A DNA stretch of 64,000 nucleotides from Thiohalobacter thiocyanaticus (GTDB lineage: Bacteria; Pseudomonadota; Gammaproteobacteria; Thiohalobacterales; Thiohalobacteraceae). A program made the translations under genes and the position numbers. The notes under the pieces were generated by a model. It saw nothing but the letters and a program-made list of their open reading frames with translations. It ran no database searches and was not told where the DNA came from. This document shows, one piece after another, positions 50,126 to 59,136 of the stretch (its first letter is position 1; every line of letters starts with the position of its first letter). The stretch covers positions 2,232,001 through 2,296,000 of the forward strand of contig NZ_QZMU01000001.1 of assembly GCF_003932505.1 (NCBI RefSeq). Reading direction: 5' to 3'.

Positions 50126-50218
50126 CGCCGGACAGGCCCGGCCTGTCCGTTACGGCCTCCCCTGGTCGCGGGGGAGCAAACGCAACGCCGCCGGTGGCGG
50201 CAACGGGAGTGCAACAAC

Positions 50219-50860
50219 ATGAGTATTTCATTCGATCTGGACGCCGAGCTGCGTTCCGACAAGGGGAAAGGTGCGAGCCGCCGCCTGCGTCGGGCCGGCA
50301 GACTGCCGGCGATTCTCTACGGCGGCAGCGAGCCGCCCATGCCGCTGACCCTGGACCATGACAAGGTCCTGCACAGCCTGGACTACGAGGCCTTCTATTC
50401 GCACATCCTCAAGGTCAAGGTCGACGGCCAGACCCACACGGCCGTGCTGCGTGACCTGCAGCGCCATCCCTACAAGCCCACCCTGGTGCATGTGGACCTG
50501 CAGCGCGTGAGCGGCGAGGACACCATCCACATGCTGATCCCGCTGCACATCATCGGCCAGGAGGCCTCGCCGGGGCTGAAGGCCAGCGGCCTGCTGTCGC
50601 ATGAGCTGACCGAGGTGGACATCACCTGCAAGGCGAAGGACCTGCCCGAGTACATCGAGGTCGATATCTCCGGCCTGGACCTGAACGAGACCATCCACCT
50701 CTCCGATCTGAAACTGCCGGCCGGTGCCCAGGCCAGCGAGCTGCTCAAGGGCGAGGAGCACGACCTGCCGGTGGTGAGCATCCATCCGCGCAAGGGCGGC
50801 GGTGAGGAGGAAGCGGCCGAAGGCGAGGCCGCCGAGGGCGAGGGTGAGGGCGAGGCCTGA
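50219..50860 (+). CDS. rplY: 50S ribosomal protein bL25 with CTC extension
   Basis: 213 residues. The N-terminal 95 residues are the 5S-rRNA-binding bL25 domain (GKGASRRLRRAGRLPAILYG). The rest is the C-terminal TL5/CTC domain. The tail is low-complexity acidic (EEEAAEGEAAEGEGEGEA). Located between prs and pth as in most gammaproteobacteria. Confidence 0.95.
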   Translation: MSISFDLDAELRSDKGKGASRRLRRAGRLPAILYGGSEPPMPLTLDHDKVLHSLDYEAFYSHILKVKVDGQTHTAVLRDLQRHPYKPTLVHVDLQRVSGEDTIHMLIPLHIIGQEASPGLKASGLLSHELTEVDITCKAKDLPEYIEVDISGLDLNETIHLSDLKLPAGAQASELLKGEEHDLPVVSIHPRKGGGEEEAAEGEAAEGEGEGEA

Positions 50861-50884
50861 AGCCGAGCCCACGGAGAGACGCGC

Positions 50885-51493
50885 TTGTCCGCCGTAGCCC
50901 TCATCGTCGGGCTGGGAAACCCCGGTGCCAAGTACGACCAGACCCGGCATAACGCCGGGTTCTGGTTTCTGGACGGGCTGGCCCGGCGCTTCCATTGCAC
51001 GCTGAATCCGGAGAATCGCTTCCACGGCGAGGCCGGGCGCTGCGATATCGATGACGTCGATTGCCGGCTGCTCAGGCCGACCACCTACATGAACCGCAGC
51101 GGTCAGTCGGTGGCCGCCCTGGCCGGGTTCTTCAAGATCCCCCCCGAGGCCATCCTGGTGGTGCACGACGAACTGGACCTGGAGCCGGGCACGGTACGGC
51201 TCAAGCGCGGCGGTGGCCACGGCGGACACAACGGCCTGCGCGACATTACCAGTGCGCTGGGCAGCAAGGAGTTCCTGCGGCTGCGGGTGGGCATCGGCCA
51301 CCCCGGTCACCGCGACGACGTGGTCAACTATGTGCTGAACAGACCCAGCGCCGAGGACCGCATCGCCATCGACGCCGCCATCGAGTCCGCCCTGCTGCAG
51401 GTGCCGGCCATCGTGCGCGGCGATCATGAGGCGGCCATGAACGCACTGCATCGCCGACCGGAACGCAACGGCGACACTGCCATCAACAGCTGA
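50885..51493 (+). CDS. pth: Peptidyl-tRNA hydrolase
   Basis: 202 residues. Begins at TTG 50885 with GGAG about nine bases upstream; no ATG fits before the conserved [20 protein letters not shown]. Catalytic histidine in TRHNAG and aspartate in [11 protein letters not shown]. Recycles peptidyl-tRNA released from ribosomes. Confidence 0.96.
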   Translation: MSAVALIVGLGNPGAKYDQTRHNAGFWFLDGLARRFHCTLNPENRFHGEAGRCDIDDVDCRLLRPTTYMNRSGQSVAALAGFFKIPPEAILVVHDELDLEPGTVRLKRGGGHGGHNGLRDITSALGSKEFLRLRVGIGHPGHRDDVVNYVLNRPSAEDRIAIDAAIESALLQVPAIVRGDHEAAMNALHRRPERNGDTAINS

Positions 51494-51512
51494 TCAGTCA
51501 ACAGGGCAAATT

Positions 51513-52604
51513 ATGGGAATCCAATGCGGTATCGTGGGCCTGCCCAATGTCGGCAAGTCCACCCTGTTCAATGCCCTTACCCAGGCCGGGATCCAGGCCG
51601 AGAACTATCCCTTCTGCACCATCGATCCCAATGTGGGCGTGGTGCCGGTGCCCGACCCCCGGCTCGACCGGCTGGCCGCGATCGTCAAGCCGCAGCAGGT
51701 GCTGCCGGCCACGGTGGAATTCGTCGACATCGCGGGTCTGGTGGCCGGCGCCTCGAAGGGCGAGGGGCTGGGCAACAAGTTCCTGGCCAACATCCGCGAG
51801 ACCGACGCCATCGCCCATGTGGTGCGCTGCTTTGAGGACGAGAACGTCATCCACGTGGCCGGGCGCATCCATCCGCTGGATGATATCGACATCATCAACA
51901 CCGAGCTGGCGCTGGCCGACATGGAAAGCGTGGACAAGGCGCTCACGCGCACCGCCAAGGTGGCCAAGAGCGGCGACAAGGACGCGCGGGCCAGACTGGC
52001 CGTGCTGGAGAAGGTCAAGACCCATCTGGATGCCGGCCACCCGGTGCGCTCGCTGGAGCTGTCCGCGGACGAACGCAAGCAGCTGCACGACCTGCATCTG
52101 CTCACCATCAAGCCCACCCTCTACATCGCCAACGTGGCCGAGGACGGCTTCGACAATAACCCGCATCTGGAGGCCGTGCGCGAGCTGGCCGCAAACGAAG
52201 GCGCCGAGGTGGTGCCGGTGTGCGCCGCCATCGAGGCCGAACTGGTCGCCCTGGACGAGGACGAGCGGGCCGTCTTCCTGGAGGAACTGGGCCAGGACGA
52301 GCCGGGCCTGAACCGGGTCATCCGCGCCGCCTACCGGCTGCTGGGGCTGCAGACCTATTTCACCGTCGGGCCCAAGGAGGTGCGTGCCTGGACCATCCGC
52401 GTGGGCGACACCGCCCCCCGGGCCGCCGCCGCCATTCACACTGACTTCGAGAAGGGTTTCATCCGCGCCGAGGTCACTGCCTACGACGACTTCATCGCCT
52501 GCAATGGCGAGCAGGGCGCCAAGGAGGCCGGCAAGCTGCGCCTGGAGGGCAAGGAATACGTGGTCCACGACGGTGACGTGATGCACTTCCGCTTCAATGT
52601 CTGA
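51513..52604 (+). CDS. ychF: Redox-regulated ATPase/GTPase YchF
   Basis: 363 residues. P-loop [12 protein letters not shown] and switch [17 protein letters not shown]; a TGS-like C-terminal domain ends [18 protein letters not shown] family but prefers ATP; associates with ribosomes. Lies after pth in the standard order. Confidence 0.97.
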   Translation: MGIQCGIVGLPNVGKSTLFNALTQAGIQAENYPFCTIDPNVGVVPVPDPRLDRLAAIVKPQQVLPATVEFVDIAGLVAGASKGEGLGNKFLANIRETDAIAHVVRCFEDENVIHVAGRIHPLDDIDIINTELALADMESVDKALTRTAKVAKSGDKDARARLAVLEKVKTHLDAGHPVRSLELSADERKQLHDLHLLTIKPTLYIANVAEDGFDNNPHLEAVRELAANEGAEVVPVCAAIEAELVALDEDERAVFLEELGQDEPGLNRVIRAAYRLLGLQTYFTVGPKEVRAWTIRVGDTAPRAAAAIHTDFEKGFIRAEVTAYDDFIACNGEQGAKEAGKLRLEGKEYVVHDGDVMHFRFNV

Positions 52605-52675
52605 ACCTGCCGGGGGCGGTCCGGGAGTGGACATCCGCCCCCCGAACCCCTAGAATTCCGCCTCTTCCCGAATAC

Positions 52676-52752
52676 GGCTACGTAGCTCAGCTGGTTAGAG
52701 CACATCACTCATAATGATGGGGTCCCCTGTTCGAATCAGGGCGTAGCCACCA
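52676..52752 (+). tRNA. tRNA-Met (CAT anticodon, elongator type)
   Basis: 77 bases with encoded CCA. Acceptor GGCTACG pairs with CGTAGCC. Anticodon loop ACTCATAAT with CAT. T-arm GTTCGAATC. The paired first base (G1-C72) argues for the elongator rather than the initiator tRNA; an Ile2 tRNA (lysidine-modified CAT) cannot be fully excluded from sequence alone. Confidence 0.92.
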
Positions 52753-53203
52753 TTTCCCTTCTCTGAAACATTCAGGCCAATGGTCCTGGCGCGGCGCTGG
52801 GCGACGGTTTCCTGCCCGTCGCCGGGCAGGGCTGTCCGGGCCGGCTGATTGCCACCTTCCCTTTCCGAGCCCGGCCTCGCAGCCCGCTGAACGATTGAAT
52901 GTCACCAGCCACCCGGCTTCGCGCGGCTGCGTGGCCGAACTGTCCTTTCGGATTTCCCCTGCTCTCTTTCCGTTCCTGGCCAAAGGCCGGCGGTTGCGGC
53001 GGCCCTGTCACTGGCCTGCGGCGGCCATGATTAATCGAATAATTTCATTATGTTATTAAAATAATCGTGGGTGGTTGGAGATGCCGCTTGAAATCACTGG
53101 CCAGGCATGATCTAGTATTCAATAAATCAATTGAATAATTGTGTAGCGAGGTTGGCGGCCGTCCTCCGGGCAGCTGGTCTTTTAAATCGAAGAGGAAACG
53201 CCA
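52753..53203. other. Intergenic region upstream of sulfur operon, partly A+T-rich
   Basis: No gene supported. The first 270 bp are ordinary high-GC DNA. From about 53028 to 53150 it becomes strongly A+T-rich, unlike the rest of the window, and contains a perfect palindrome (53116-53137). It probably contains the promoter and control site of the sulfur operon. Confidence 0.55.
53116..53137. promoter_or_regulatory. Perfect 8-6-8 palindrome, likely operator of the sulfur operon
   Basis: TATTCAAT-AAATCA-ATTGAATA. It lies 67 bp upstream of the TSUP gene inside the A+T-rich patch. The ATTC...GAAT arms resemble operators of sulfide/persulfide-sensing ArsR-family repressors (BigR/SqrR type), but spacing differs and no regulator is encoded nearby. 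Confidence 0.45.
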
Positions 53204-53980
53204 ATGAGTCTTGCAGCCATACTCGCCGGCCTCGCCACCGGCATCGTGCTCGGTATCTTCGGCAGCGGCGGCTCCATCGTCACCACACCCGCCCTGCTGT
53301 ATCTGTTGCATGTCGAACCCAAATCGGCCATCGCCATGAGTCTGGGCATCGTGGCCATCACCGCCACCCTGACCGCGCTTCAGCACTGGCACAAGGGCAA
53401 TGTTAATCTCAAGGTGACTGCCGTGTTCGGCCTGTTCGGGATCTTCGGCACCTATGCCGGTGCCCGGCTGGGCGTGATCACACCGGTCGTGATTCAGCTC
53501 ACCCTGTTCGCCCTGGTGATGTACGCCGCGGCCTGGCGCATGCTCAGGCCCGCGCGGCCGCATCGCTCGGTCGGTGCAGCCGCTGTCGCGGTGCAGGACG
53601 AGGTGTGCAGTTCGGGGCGCTGCATGGTGCATATCGCCGGCCACGGAATCGTGGTCGGCCTGCTGACCGGCATGGTCGGCGTGGGCGGCGGTTTTCTCAT
53701 CGTCCCCGCCCTGGTGCTGCTCTCAGGTCTGCCCATGAAGCAGGCCATCGGCACCTCGCTGGCGATCGTGGCGATCAAGTCCTATGGCGGCTTTGCCGGC
53801 TATGTGGGGGACGTGCCCATCGATTACCCGCTGATGGCGGTGTTTACCGCGGTGGCCATCGCCGGCAGCGTGGTGGGGACCCGCTTCGCCAGCCGTCTCT
53901 CGGGCGCTGCGCTCAAGCGCGGCTTTGCTGTCTTCCTGATACTGGTGGCCAGCTACATCCTGGCCAACCAGATATTCTGA
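53204..53980 (+). CDS. TSUP-family (TauE/SafE) sulfur-anion exporter
   Basis: 258 residues, about seven to eight helices. Two homologous halves each begin with a Gly-rich helix: GIVLGIFGSGGSIVTTPALL and GLLTGMVGVGGGFLIVPALV. The central loop contains EVCSSGRCMVH, a C-x5-C pair unusual for the family that could be redox- or metal-sensitive. TSUP members export sulfite, sulfoacetate or thiosulfate or take up sulfur anions. GAGGAAACG precedes the start. It leads a cluster with a PLP transsulfuration-type enzyme and a cysteine desulfurase. Confidence 0.85.
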   Translation: MSLAAILAGLATGIVLGIFGSGGSIVTTPALLYLLHVEPKSAIAMSLGIVAITATLTALQHWHKGNVNLKVTAVFGLFGIFGTYAGARLGVITPVVIQLTLFALVMYAAAWRMLRPARPHRSVGAAAVAVQDEVCSSGRCMVHIAGHGIVVGLLTGMVGVGGGFLIVPALVLLSGLPMKQAIGTSLAIVAIKSYGGFAGYVGDVPIDYPLMAVFTAVAIAGSVVGTRFASRLSGAALKRGFAVFLILVASYILANQIF

Positions 53981-54041
53981 TACGGCATCGGCGGAACCCG
54001 CCCGGTGCTATCCTTGCACTGCACCAGACCGGAGGTTGGCG

Positions 54042-54347
54042 ATGGAGATCACCCTGTTACTGAAGGACCCGCCCGGCGGCCGCTGCCGGCTGTACCGGGC
54101 CTATGCCGAGGCCCTGACGGAACACGCCCAGGCGCAATGCCACGAAAGGTTCGATGGTCTGCCGCAGCAGCCGGAGCTGCAGGCGCCGGCCATGCTCATC
54201 GACGGCGAGGTGGTGATACCGGAGGACGGGGTGCTGCTCTCGCCACAGGACATCGGCAGGACGCTTGCAGACACGCATCCCGAGGCGGCGCGGTTGGAAG
54301 CGGTCCTGGAGTCAACGTTGGAAACCTGCATGCAGGAGTGGAGTTGA
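54042..54347 (+). CDS. Small thioredoxin-fold-like protein lacking CxxC
   Basis: 101 residues from ATG 54042 with GGAGG seven bases upstream. MEITLLLKDPPGGRCRLYRAY looks like the first strand and helix of a thioredoxin-like fold. APAMLIDGEVVIPEDG resembles the cis-proline strand. The usual CxxC is replaced by PPGGRC with a single cysteine; further cysteines lie at AQCHERF and ETCMQEW. A thiol or sulfur-relay adaptor is possible. The ending shares bases with the next start (TGATG), so it is coupled to the PLP enzyme gene. Confidence 0.6.
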   Translation: MEITLLLKDPPGGRCRLYRAYAEALTEHAQAQCHERFDGLPQQPELQAPAMLIDGEVVIPEDGVLLSPQDIGRTLADTHPEAARLEAVLESTLETCMQEWS

Positions 54348-55512
54348 TGAAGAAAGACGATGCCGGCTTGTCGACCCGCTGCGTTCATGCCGGTGAGCTG
54401 GACGACCCCAACGGCAGCCCGCACACACCTGTCTATACCACGACCACCTTCAAATTCCCCGACACCGCCGCCCTGCTCGACGTGGTGGAAGGGCGCAGGG
54501 AAGGCAGCCTGTATACCCGTTACGGGCTCAATCCCACCATCCGCAGCCTGGAAGCGAAACTGGCCAGCCTGGAGGGGGCGGAGGCGGCCCTGGCCTTCAG
54601 TTCCGGCATGGGGGCGGAGGCCGCGCTGTTTCTTGCCCACGGCCGCGAGGGGGTGATCTGCCTCGGCGATGCCTATGGCGGCACCCTGGAGCTGCTGGCC
54701 GAACAGCTGCCCCAGCTCGGCATCCGCACTGCGTTCGTGCTGGGTGGTGAACTGGACCGCCTCGACCATCTTCTCGCCGTGGGCTTCGGGATGGTGTTTC
54801 TGGAGACCCCCACCAACCCGGTGCTGGAGGTCTTCGACATCGCCGCCCTGGCGGAGAAGGCGCATGCCCACGGTGCCCGGCTGGCGGTAGACAACACCTT
54901 CGCCTCGCCGGTCAATCAGCAGCCGCTGGCCCTGGGGGCGGATTTCGTGGTGCACAGCGCGACCAAGTACCTGGGCGGGCACAGCGACCTGACCGCCGGC
55001 GCCCTGATGGGGCCGCAGGCGCTGCTGGAGCCGGTCTGGGGCTGGCGCAAGAACCTCGGCACCATGCCGGCACCGGAGACCTGCAATCTGCTCGCCCGCA
55101 GCTTGCGCACCCTGGTGGTGCGGGTGCGTCAGCAGAACGCAAGCGCCCAGCGCATCGCCGAGGCCATGGCAGGCCACCCGCGGGTCCGCCGCGTGCTGTA
55201 TCCCGGGCTGCCCGACTTTCCCGGGCATGCACTCGCCGCCCGCCAGATGTCCGGCTTCGGCGGCATGCTCACCCTCGAACTCGATGCCGATACCGCCGCC
55301 ACCACGGCGGTGGTGGACCGCCTCGGGTTGTTCGCCATCGCCCCCAGCCTGGGCGGGGTGGAAACCTGGTCACCCAGCCGGTCACCACCACCCATCACGG
55401 CCTGAGCGAGGCCGAGCGCACCCGCCGCGGTATCAGCGGCAGCATGATCCGGCTTTCGGTGGGGCTGGAGGATACACAGGATCTGATCGCCGATCTGGAG
55501 CAGGCCCTGTGA
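54347..55512 (+). CDS. PLP-dependent Cys/Met metabolism enzyme, frameshifted near 3' end
   Basis: Cystathionine gamma-synthase/lyase family. About 340 residues read cleanly: substrate-binding [14 protein letters not shown] lysine in [16 protein letters not shown]. Near 55365 the sequence GAAACCTGGTCACC lacks a C expected for [17 protein letters not shown]. As given, the frame ends early at 55405. With one base restored it continues [20 protein letters not shown] to a TGA at 55510-55512 that overlaps the next gene's GTG by four bases, strongly suggesting that this is the true end. The last 50 residues form the usual C-terminal domain. Whether it acts in transsulfuration or as a lyase is unknown. 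Confidence 0.85.
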
Positions 55513-56655
55513 GTGAACCTATCTATCTGGATTACAACGCCACCACGCCGATCGACCCGGCCGTGGTCGAGGCCATGCTGGCGTATCTGCGCGAGCATTT
55601 CGGCAACCCGTCCTCCGATCATGCCTACGGCCGGCGGGCGGCACAGGCGGTGGCCGGGGCCAGGGGAAGAGATCGCTGGCCTGATCGGCGCTCCGCCCGG
55701 GAGCCTGTATTTCACCGGCTGCGCCACCGAGGCCAACAACCTGGCCCTGCGTGGCGTGGCCCGGGCCCTGCGCGGGCGGGGCCGGCACCTGATCATCTCC
55801 GCTGTGGAGCACCCTTCGGTGATCGGACCGGCCGAGCGGCTGCGCGCCGACGGCTGGGCGGTCACGGTCCTGCCGGTGGATGAGTACGGTCAGGTCGATC
55901 CGCAGGCGCTGGAGGCGGCCCTGCGTCCCGACACGGTGCTGGTGTCGGTGATGCTGGCCAACAACGAGGTCGGTACCCTGCAGCCTGTCGCCGAACTGGC
56001 AGAAATGACCCGGCCGCGCGGCATCCTGCTGCATACGGATGCCGCCCAGGCGGTGGGCAAGATCCCGGTGAAGGTCGACGAGCTCGGCGTGGACCTGCTG
56101 ACCCTCGCCGGGCACAAGTTCTATGCACCCAAGGGTGTGGGCGCGCTGTACGTGCGGCCCGGCACGCCCATCGAGCCGCTGCTGGTCGGCGGCGGCCAGG
56201 AGCAGGGCCTGCGCCCGGGCACCGAGAATGTCCCCCACATCGTCGCCCTGGGCGCGGCGGCGCGCCTGGCCGCGGCGGGTCTGACTGCGGAGGCCCAGCG
56301 CCTGCGGGGCCTGCGCGACCGTCTGCACGCCCGGCTGCAGGCAGTCATTCCGGGGCTGCGGCTCAACGGCCATCCCGACCAGCGCCTGTCCAACACCCTC
56401 AACCTGTCCTTCCCGGAGGTCACCGGTCGTGCCCTGCTGGATGCGGTGGCGGACAGTATTGCGGCCTCGGTCGGCTCGGCCTGCCACGCGGACAGCGACG
56501 CGGTCAGCGGCGTCCTGGCGGCGATGGGATGCACAGCCGAACAGGCCCGGGGCGCGGTGCGGCTGTCCGTGGGGCGGTTCACGGCTGACGGGGATATCGA
56601 CCGGGCGGCGGAAGTATTGCTGAATGCGCATGCGGGGCTTTCCGCGCGGGACTGA
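55509..56655 (+). CDS. Cysteine desulfurase (NifS/IscS-like), frameshifted near 5' end
   Basis: GTG start at 55509 gives [20 protein letters not shown] and on to AAQAVAGAR, the canonical N-terminus. Near 55663-55666 the run AGGGGAAGAG has one G too many; removing it restores [19 protein letters not shown] and the rest of the enzyme in the frame that ends at 56655. PLP lysine in [16 protein letters not shown]; active cysteine loop [15 protein letters not shown]. It would release sulfur from cysteine as persulfide. Fourth gene of the sulfur cluster; if the shift is real the enzyme is dead. Total would be about 380 residues, normal. Confidence 0.85.
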
Positions 56656-56862
56656 TTTCCCGGGCTGCTGCGTCTACCCTGTAATGAGTACCGCACGGCC
56701 CGTTTCTGATGCTCTTTCACACAAAGGGGGCGTCGCAGGATGGGTGGGACGAAGCGCACCCCATCGCGGCCGGTATGTGATGGGTTACGGTGCAAGGGCC
56801 TTCACCCATCCTGCTCCTGACACGAATTTATACACCTGGATAGACCGAACAAGGAGTCGATG

Positions 56863-57771
56863 ATGAGAATCCGCACCCTCTGGCGTACCGCCATCCTGGG
56901 CCTGATCGCGCTGGCATTGAGCCCGGCGCAGGCCGAGGAAGTCAAACTGGAACACGACGGCCTGACGCTCAATGCCGAGCTGGAACTCGCACCCGGCAGT
57001 GAACTGGCCGACGGCGTGATCCTGATGACCCACGGCACCCTGGCCCATGCGCGCATGGGCATCATGCGCGGGCTGCAGAACGTGTTCAGGGAATACGGCT
57101 ACAACACCCTGGCCATCAATCTGGGCCTGGGTGTGGACGACCGTCACGGCATGTACGACTGCCAGCAGCCACATACCCACAGGCACACCGATGCCCTGGA
57201 CGAGATCGGGGTCTGGCTGGACTGGCTGCGCGAGCAGGGCGCGGGCGAGGTCACCCTGCTGGGGCATTCGCGCGGCGGCAACCAGACGGCCTGGTATGCG
57301 GCCGAGCGCGACATGAGCGGTGTGGATGCCGTGGTGCTGATCGCGCCGGCGCTGTGGAGCGAGGATTATGCCCGCAAGGAATACAAGGAACGCTATGGCG
57401 TCGATCTGCAGCCGCTGCTCGACCGGGCCCGGGGCCTGGTCGAGGCCGACAAGAGCGACGCCCTGATGGAAGGTGTGGACTTCATCTACTGCGAGAACAC
57501 CACGGTCAGTGCCGGCGCTTTCATCAGCTACTACGATCCCGATCCGCGTCGTGATACGGCATACCTGGTGCCGAAGATCGAAGCGCCGGTGCTGGTCATT
57601 GCCGGGACAGAGGATGATGTGGTGCCGGGTGTGGAAGAGGCCATGGCGCCGCTGGCCGAGGCGGATGCTGTCAGCCTGGCGGTGATCGAAGGCGCCGACC
57701 ACATGTTCCGCGATCTCTACTGGTACGACGTCGCCGATGCCGTCGAGGGTTTCCTGTCCGAGCGGGAATGA
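56863..57771 (+). CDS. Secreted alpha/beta hydrolase
   Basis: 302 residues from ATG 56863; ATG 56860 is adjacent, and AAGGAG favours the second. Signal peptide (ILGLIALALSPAQAEE). Nucleophile elbow GHSRGG with serine, oxyanion area LMTHGTLAHARMG, aspartate in IAGTEDDVVPG and histidine in EGADHMFRD complete a triad. Periplasmic esterase or lipase-like; substrate unknown. Its stop overlaps the methyltransferase start (ATGA). Confidence 0.8.
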   Translation: MRIRTLWRTAILGLIALALSPAQAEEVKLEHDGLTLNAELELAPGSELADGVILMTHGTLAHARMGIMRGLQNVFREYGYNTLAINLGLGVDDRHGMYDCQQPHTHRHTDALDEIGVWLDWLREQGAGEVTLLGHSRGGNQTAWYAAERDMSGVDAVVLIAPALWSEDYARKEYKERYGVDLQPLLDRARGLVEADKSDALMEGVDFIYCENTTVSAGAFISYYDPDPRRDTAYLVPKIEAPVLVIAGTEDDVVPGVEEAMAPLAEADAVSLAVIEGADHMFRDLYWYDVADAVEGFLSERE

Positions 57772-58421
57772 AACTCGACCCGGCTGAGTACGAAGCCTGG
57801 TACCACACCCCGCGCGGGCGCTGGATTGCCGGACGCGAGGCCGCGCTGCTGCTGCGGCTGCTGCGTCCGCAACCCGGCGCCAGCCTGCTGGATGCGGGCT
57901 GCGGCACCGGCCATTTCAGCCGCCGTTTCGCGCAGGCCGGGCTGAGTGTGACCGGCGTGGATCCGGATCCGGCCATGCTGGCCTATGCACGCACGCATTC
58001 CGCCGGCCTTGATCTGGATTATGTCCGGGCCGATGCCCGCGCCTTACCCTTCCCCGATGCCAGCTTCGACTACATCGCCGCGGTGACCAGCCTGTGCTTC
58101 GTGCCGGAACCGGCGCGGGCATTGCAGGAACTGTGGCGGGTGAGCCGGCGCGGCCTGGTGCTGGGTCTGCTCAACCGCCGCAGTCTGTTGTACCGTGGCA
58201 AGCATGGCCGCGGGAGTTACCGCGGCGCCCGCTGGGACGACTGGCGGGAGGTGCGGCAGTGGCTGGCCATGCTTGAGCCGCTACCAGTGTATCAGCGTCA
58301 CCGCACGGCGATCTTCCTGCCCGGCGGGGGATTGCCGGCGCGGCTGGCCGAGGCATTGCTTCCGGGGGGGCTGCCCTGGGGCGGGTTTCTGGCTGTTTGT
58401 CTCCGCCGGGATAACGGATAG
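57768..58421 (+). CDS. Class I SAM-dependent methyltransferase
   Basis: 217 residues. SAM motif LLDAGCGTGHFSRRFAQAG, motif II VDPDPAMLAYA and motif III ALPFPDASFDYIAAV, as in UbiE/Coq5-type methyltransferases. Substrate unknown. Translationally coupled to the hydrolase upstream. Confidence 0.82.
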   Translation: MKLDPAEYEAWYHTPRGRWIAGREAALLLRLLRPQPGASLLDAGCGTGHFSRRFAQAGLSVTGVDPDPAMLAYARTHSAGLDLDYVRADARALPFPDASFDYIAAVTSLCFVPEPARALQELWRVSRRGLVLGLLNRRSLLYRGKHGRGSYRGARWDDWREVRQWLAMLEPLPVYQRHRTAIFLPGGGLPARLAEALLPGGLPWGGFLAVCLRRDNG

Positions 58422-58495
58422 ACAGGTGGGCCCGGGTCGTCCCGGCCGGAGTTTACACCCGGTGTTTGCGCCCCGGGGGATTGGTGTCTAAACTA

Positions 58496-58513
58496 AAAGT
58501 GAGTATTCACTTT
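58496..58513. promoter_or_regulatory. Palindromic operator of the TetR-RND operon
   Basis: AAAGTGA-GTAT-TCACTTT, perfect 7-bp arms with a 4-bp spacer, 11 bp upstream of the TetR start and overlapping or just after a TAAACT -10-like sequence (58489-58494). This arrangement fits autorepression by the adjacent TetR protein, with loss of binding when a drug is present. Confidence 0.6.
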
Positions 58514-58524
58514 CAAATGGCCCC

Positions 58525-59136
58525 ATGAGCGAGACACGGCAATATCAAACGGCGGAGCAGCGCCGCGACCGGGCGGTGGCAGCGGTGGTGGAGTTGTCCG
58601 CCACGGAGAATCCCGCCGGCCTGACCACTGCCCGCATCGCCCGGCGCATGCGGCTGAGCGAGGGTGCGCTGTTTCGCCATTTCCCCAACAAGGATGCCCT
58701 GTGGGAGGCCGTGGCGGGCTGGGTGGCCGGGCAGCTGACGCAGCGGGTGGCTGCGGTTGCCGATGAGGCGCCCGACCCCCTGGCCGGCCTGGAGGCCATG
58801 TTTCTGGCCCACATCGACTTCATTGCCCACCATCCCGGGGTGCCACGCCTGATGCTGGGTGAGCTGCAGAAGCCCGCCGGCTCCCGTGCCCGCAAGCTCA
58901 TCGAGTGGGCCATGGGCGAGTACCGGGAGCGGGTCCAGCGCCTGCTGCGGGCAGGGATGGAACAGGGCCGGGTGCGTGCCGACCTGGACCCGGCCGCGGC
59001 CGCGGTGCTGTACCTGGGGGCGGTTCAGGGCCTGGTGGTGCAGTCGCTGGTCGCGGGCGACATGCAGGCGGCGGTGCATGCCGCCCCGGGCGTGTTCCGC
59101 ATCTTCCGCAACGGCATCGTGGAGCGGGAGGCATGA
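58525..59136 (+). CDS. TetR-family repressor of the adjacent RND operon
   Basis: 203 residues. N-terminal helix-turn-helix TTARIARRMRLSEGALFRHF; the rest is a helical ligand-binding domain. No clear ribosome site precedes the ATG, and a very short leader is likely. Stop overlaps the adaptor start (ATGA). By position it should repress itself and the pump genes through the palindrome at 58496. Confidence 0.85.
   Translation: MSETRQYQTAEQRRDRAVAAVVELSATENPAGLTTARIARRMRLSEGALFRHFPNKDALWEAVAGWVAGQLTQRVAAVADEAPDPLAGLEAMFLAHIDFIAHHPGVPRLMLGELQKPAGSRARKLIEWAMGEYRERVQRLLRAGMEQGRVRADLDPAAAAVLYLGAVQGLVVQSLVAGDMQAAVHAAPGVFRIFRNGIVEREA

Noticed and set aside
50131..50150. GGACAGGC/GCCTGTCC hairpin after prs as a terminator or rplY autoregulatory leader
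   Set aside because: No T-run and no recognisable leader structure; too weak to annotate.
52612..52643. GC-rich hairpin after ychF as a terminator
   Set aside because: GGGGGCGG pairs with CCGCCCCC but no T-run follows and a tRNA gene starts 33 bases later; read-through seems as likely.
55360..55670. Programmed ribosomal frameshifting in the sulfur genes
   Set aside because: No slippery heptamer or downstream structure of the known type, and the two shifts are in different genes; errors or mutations are simpler.
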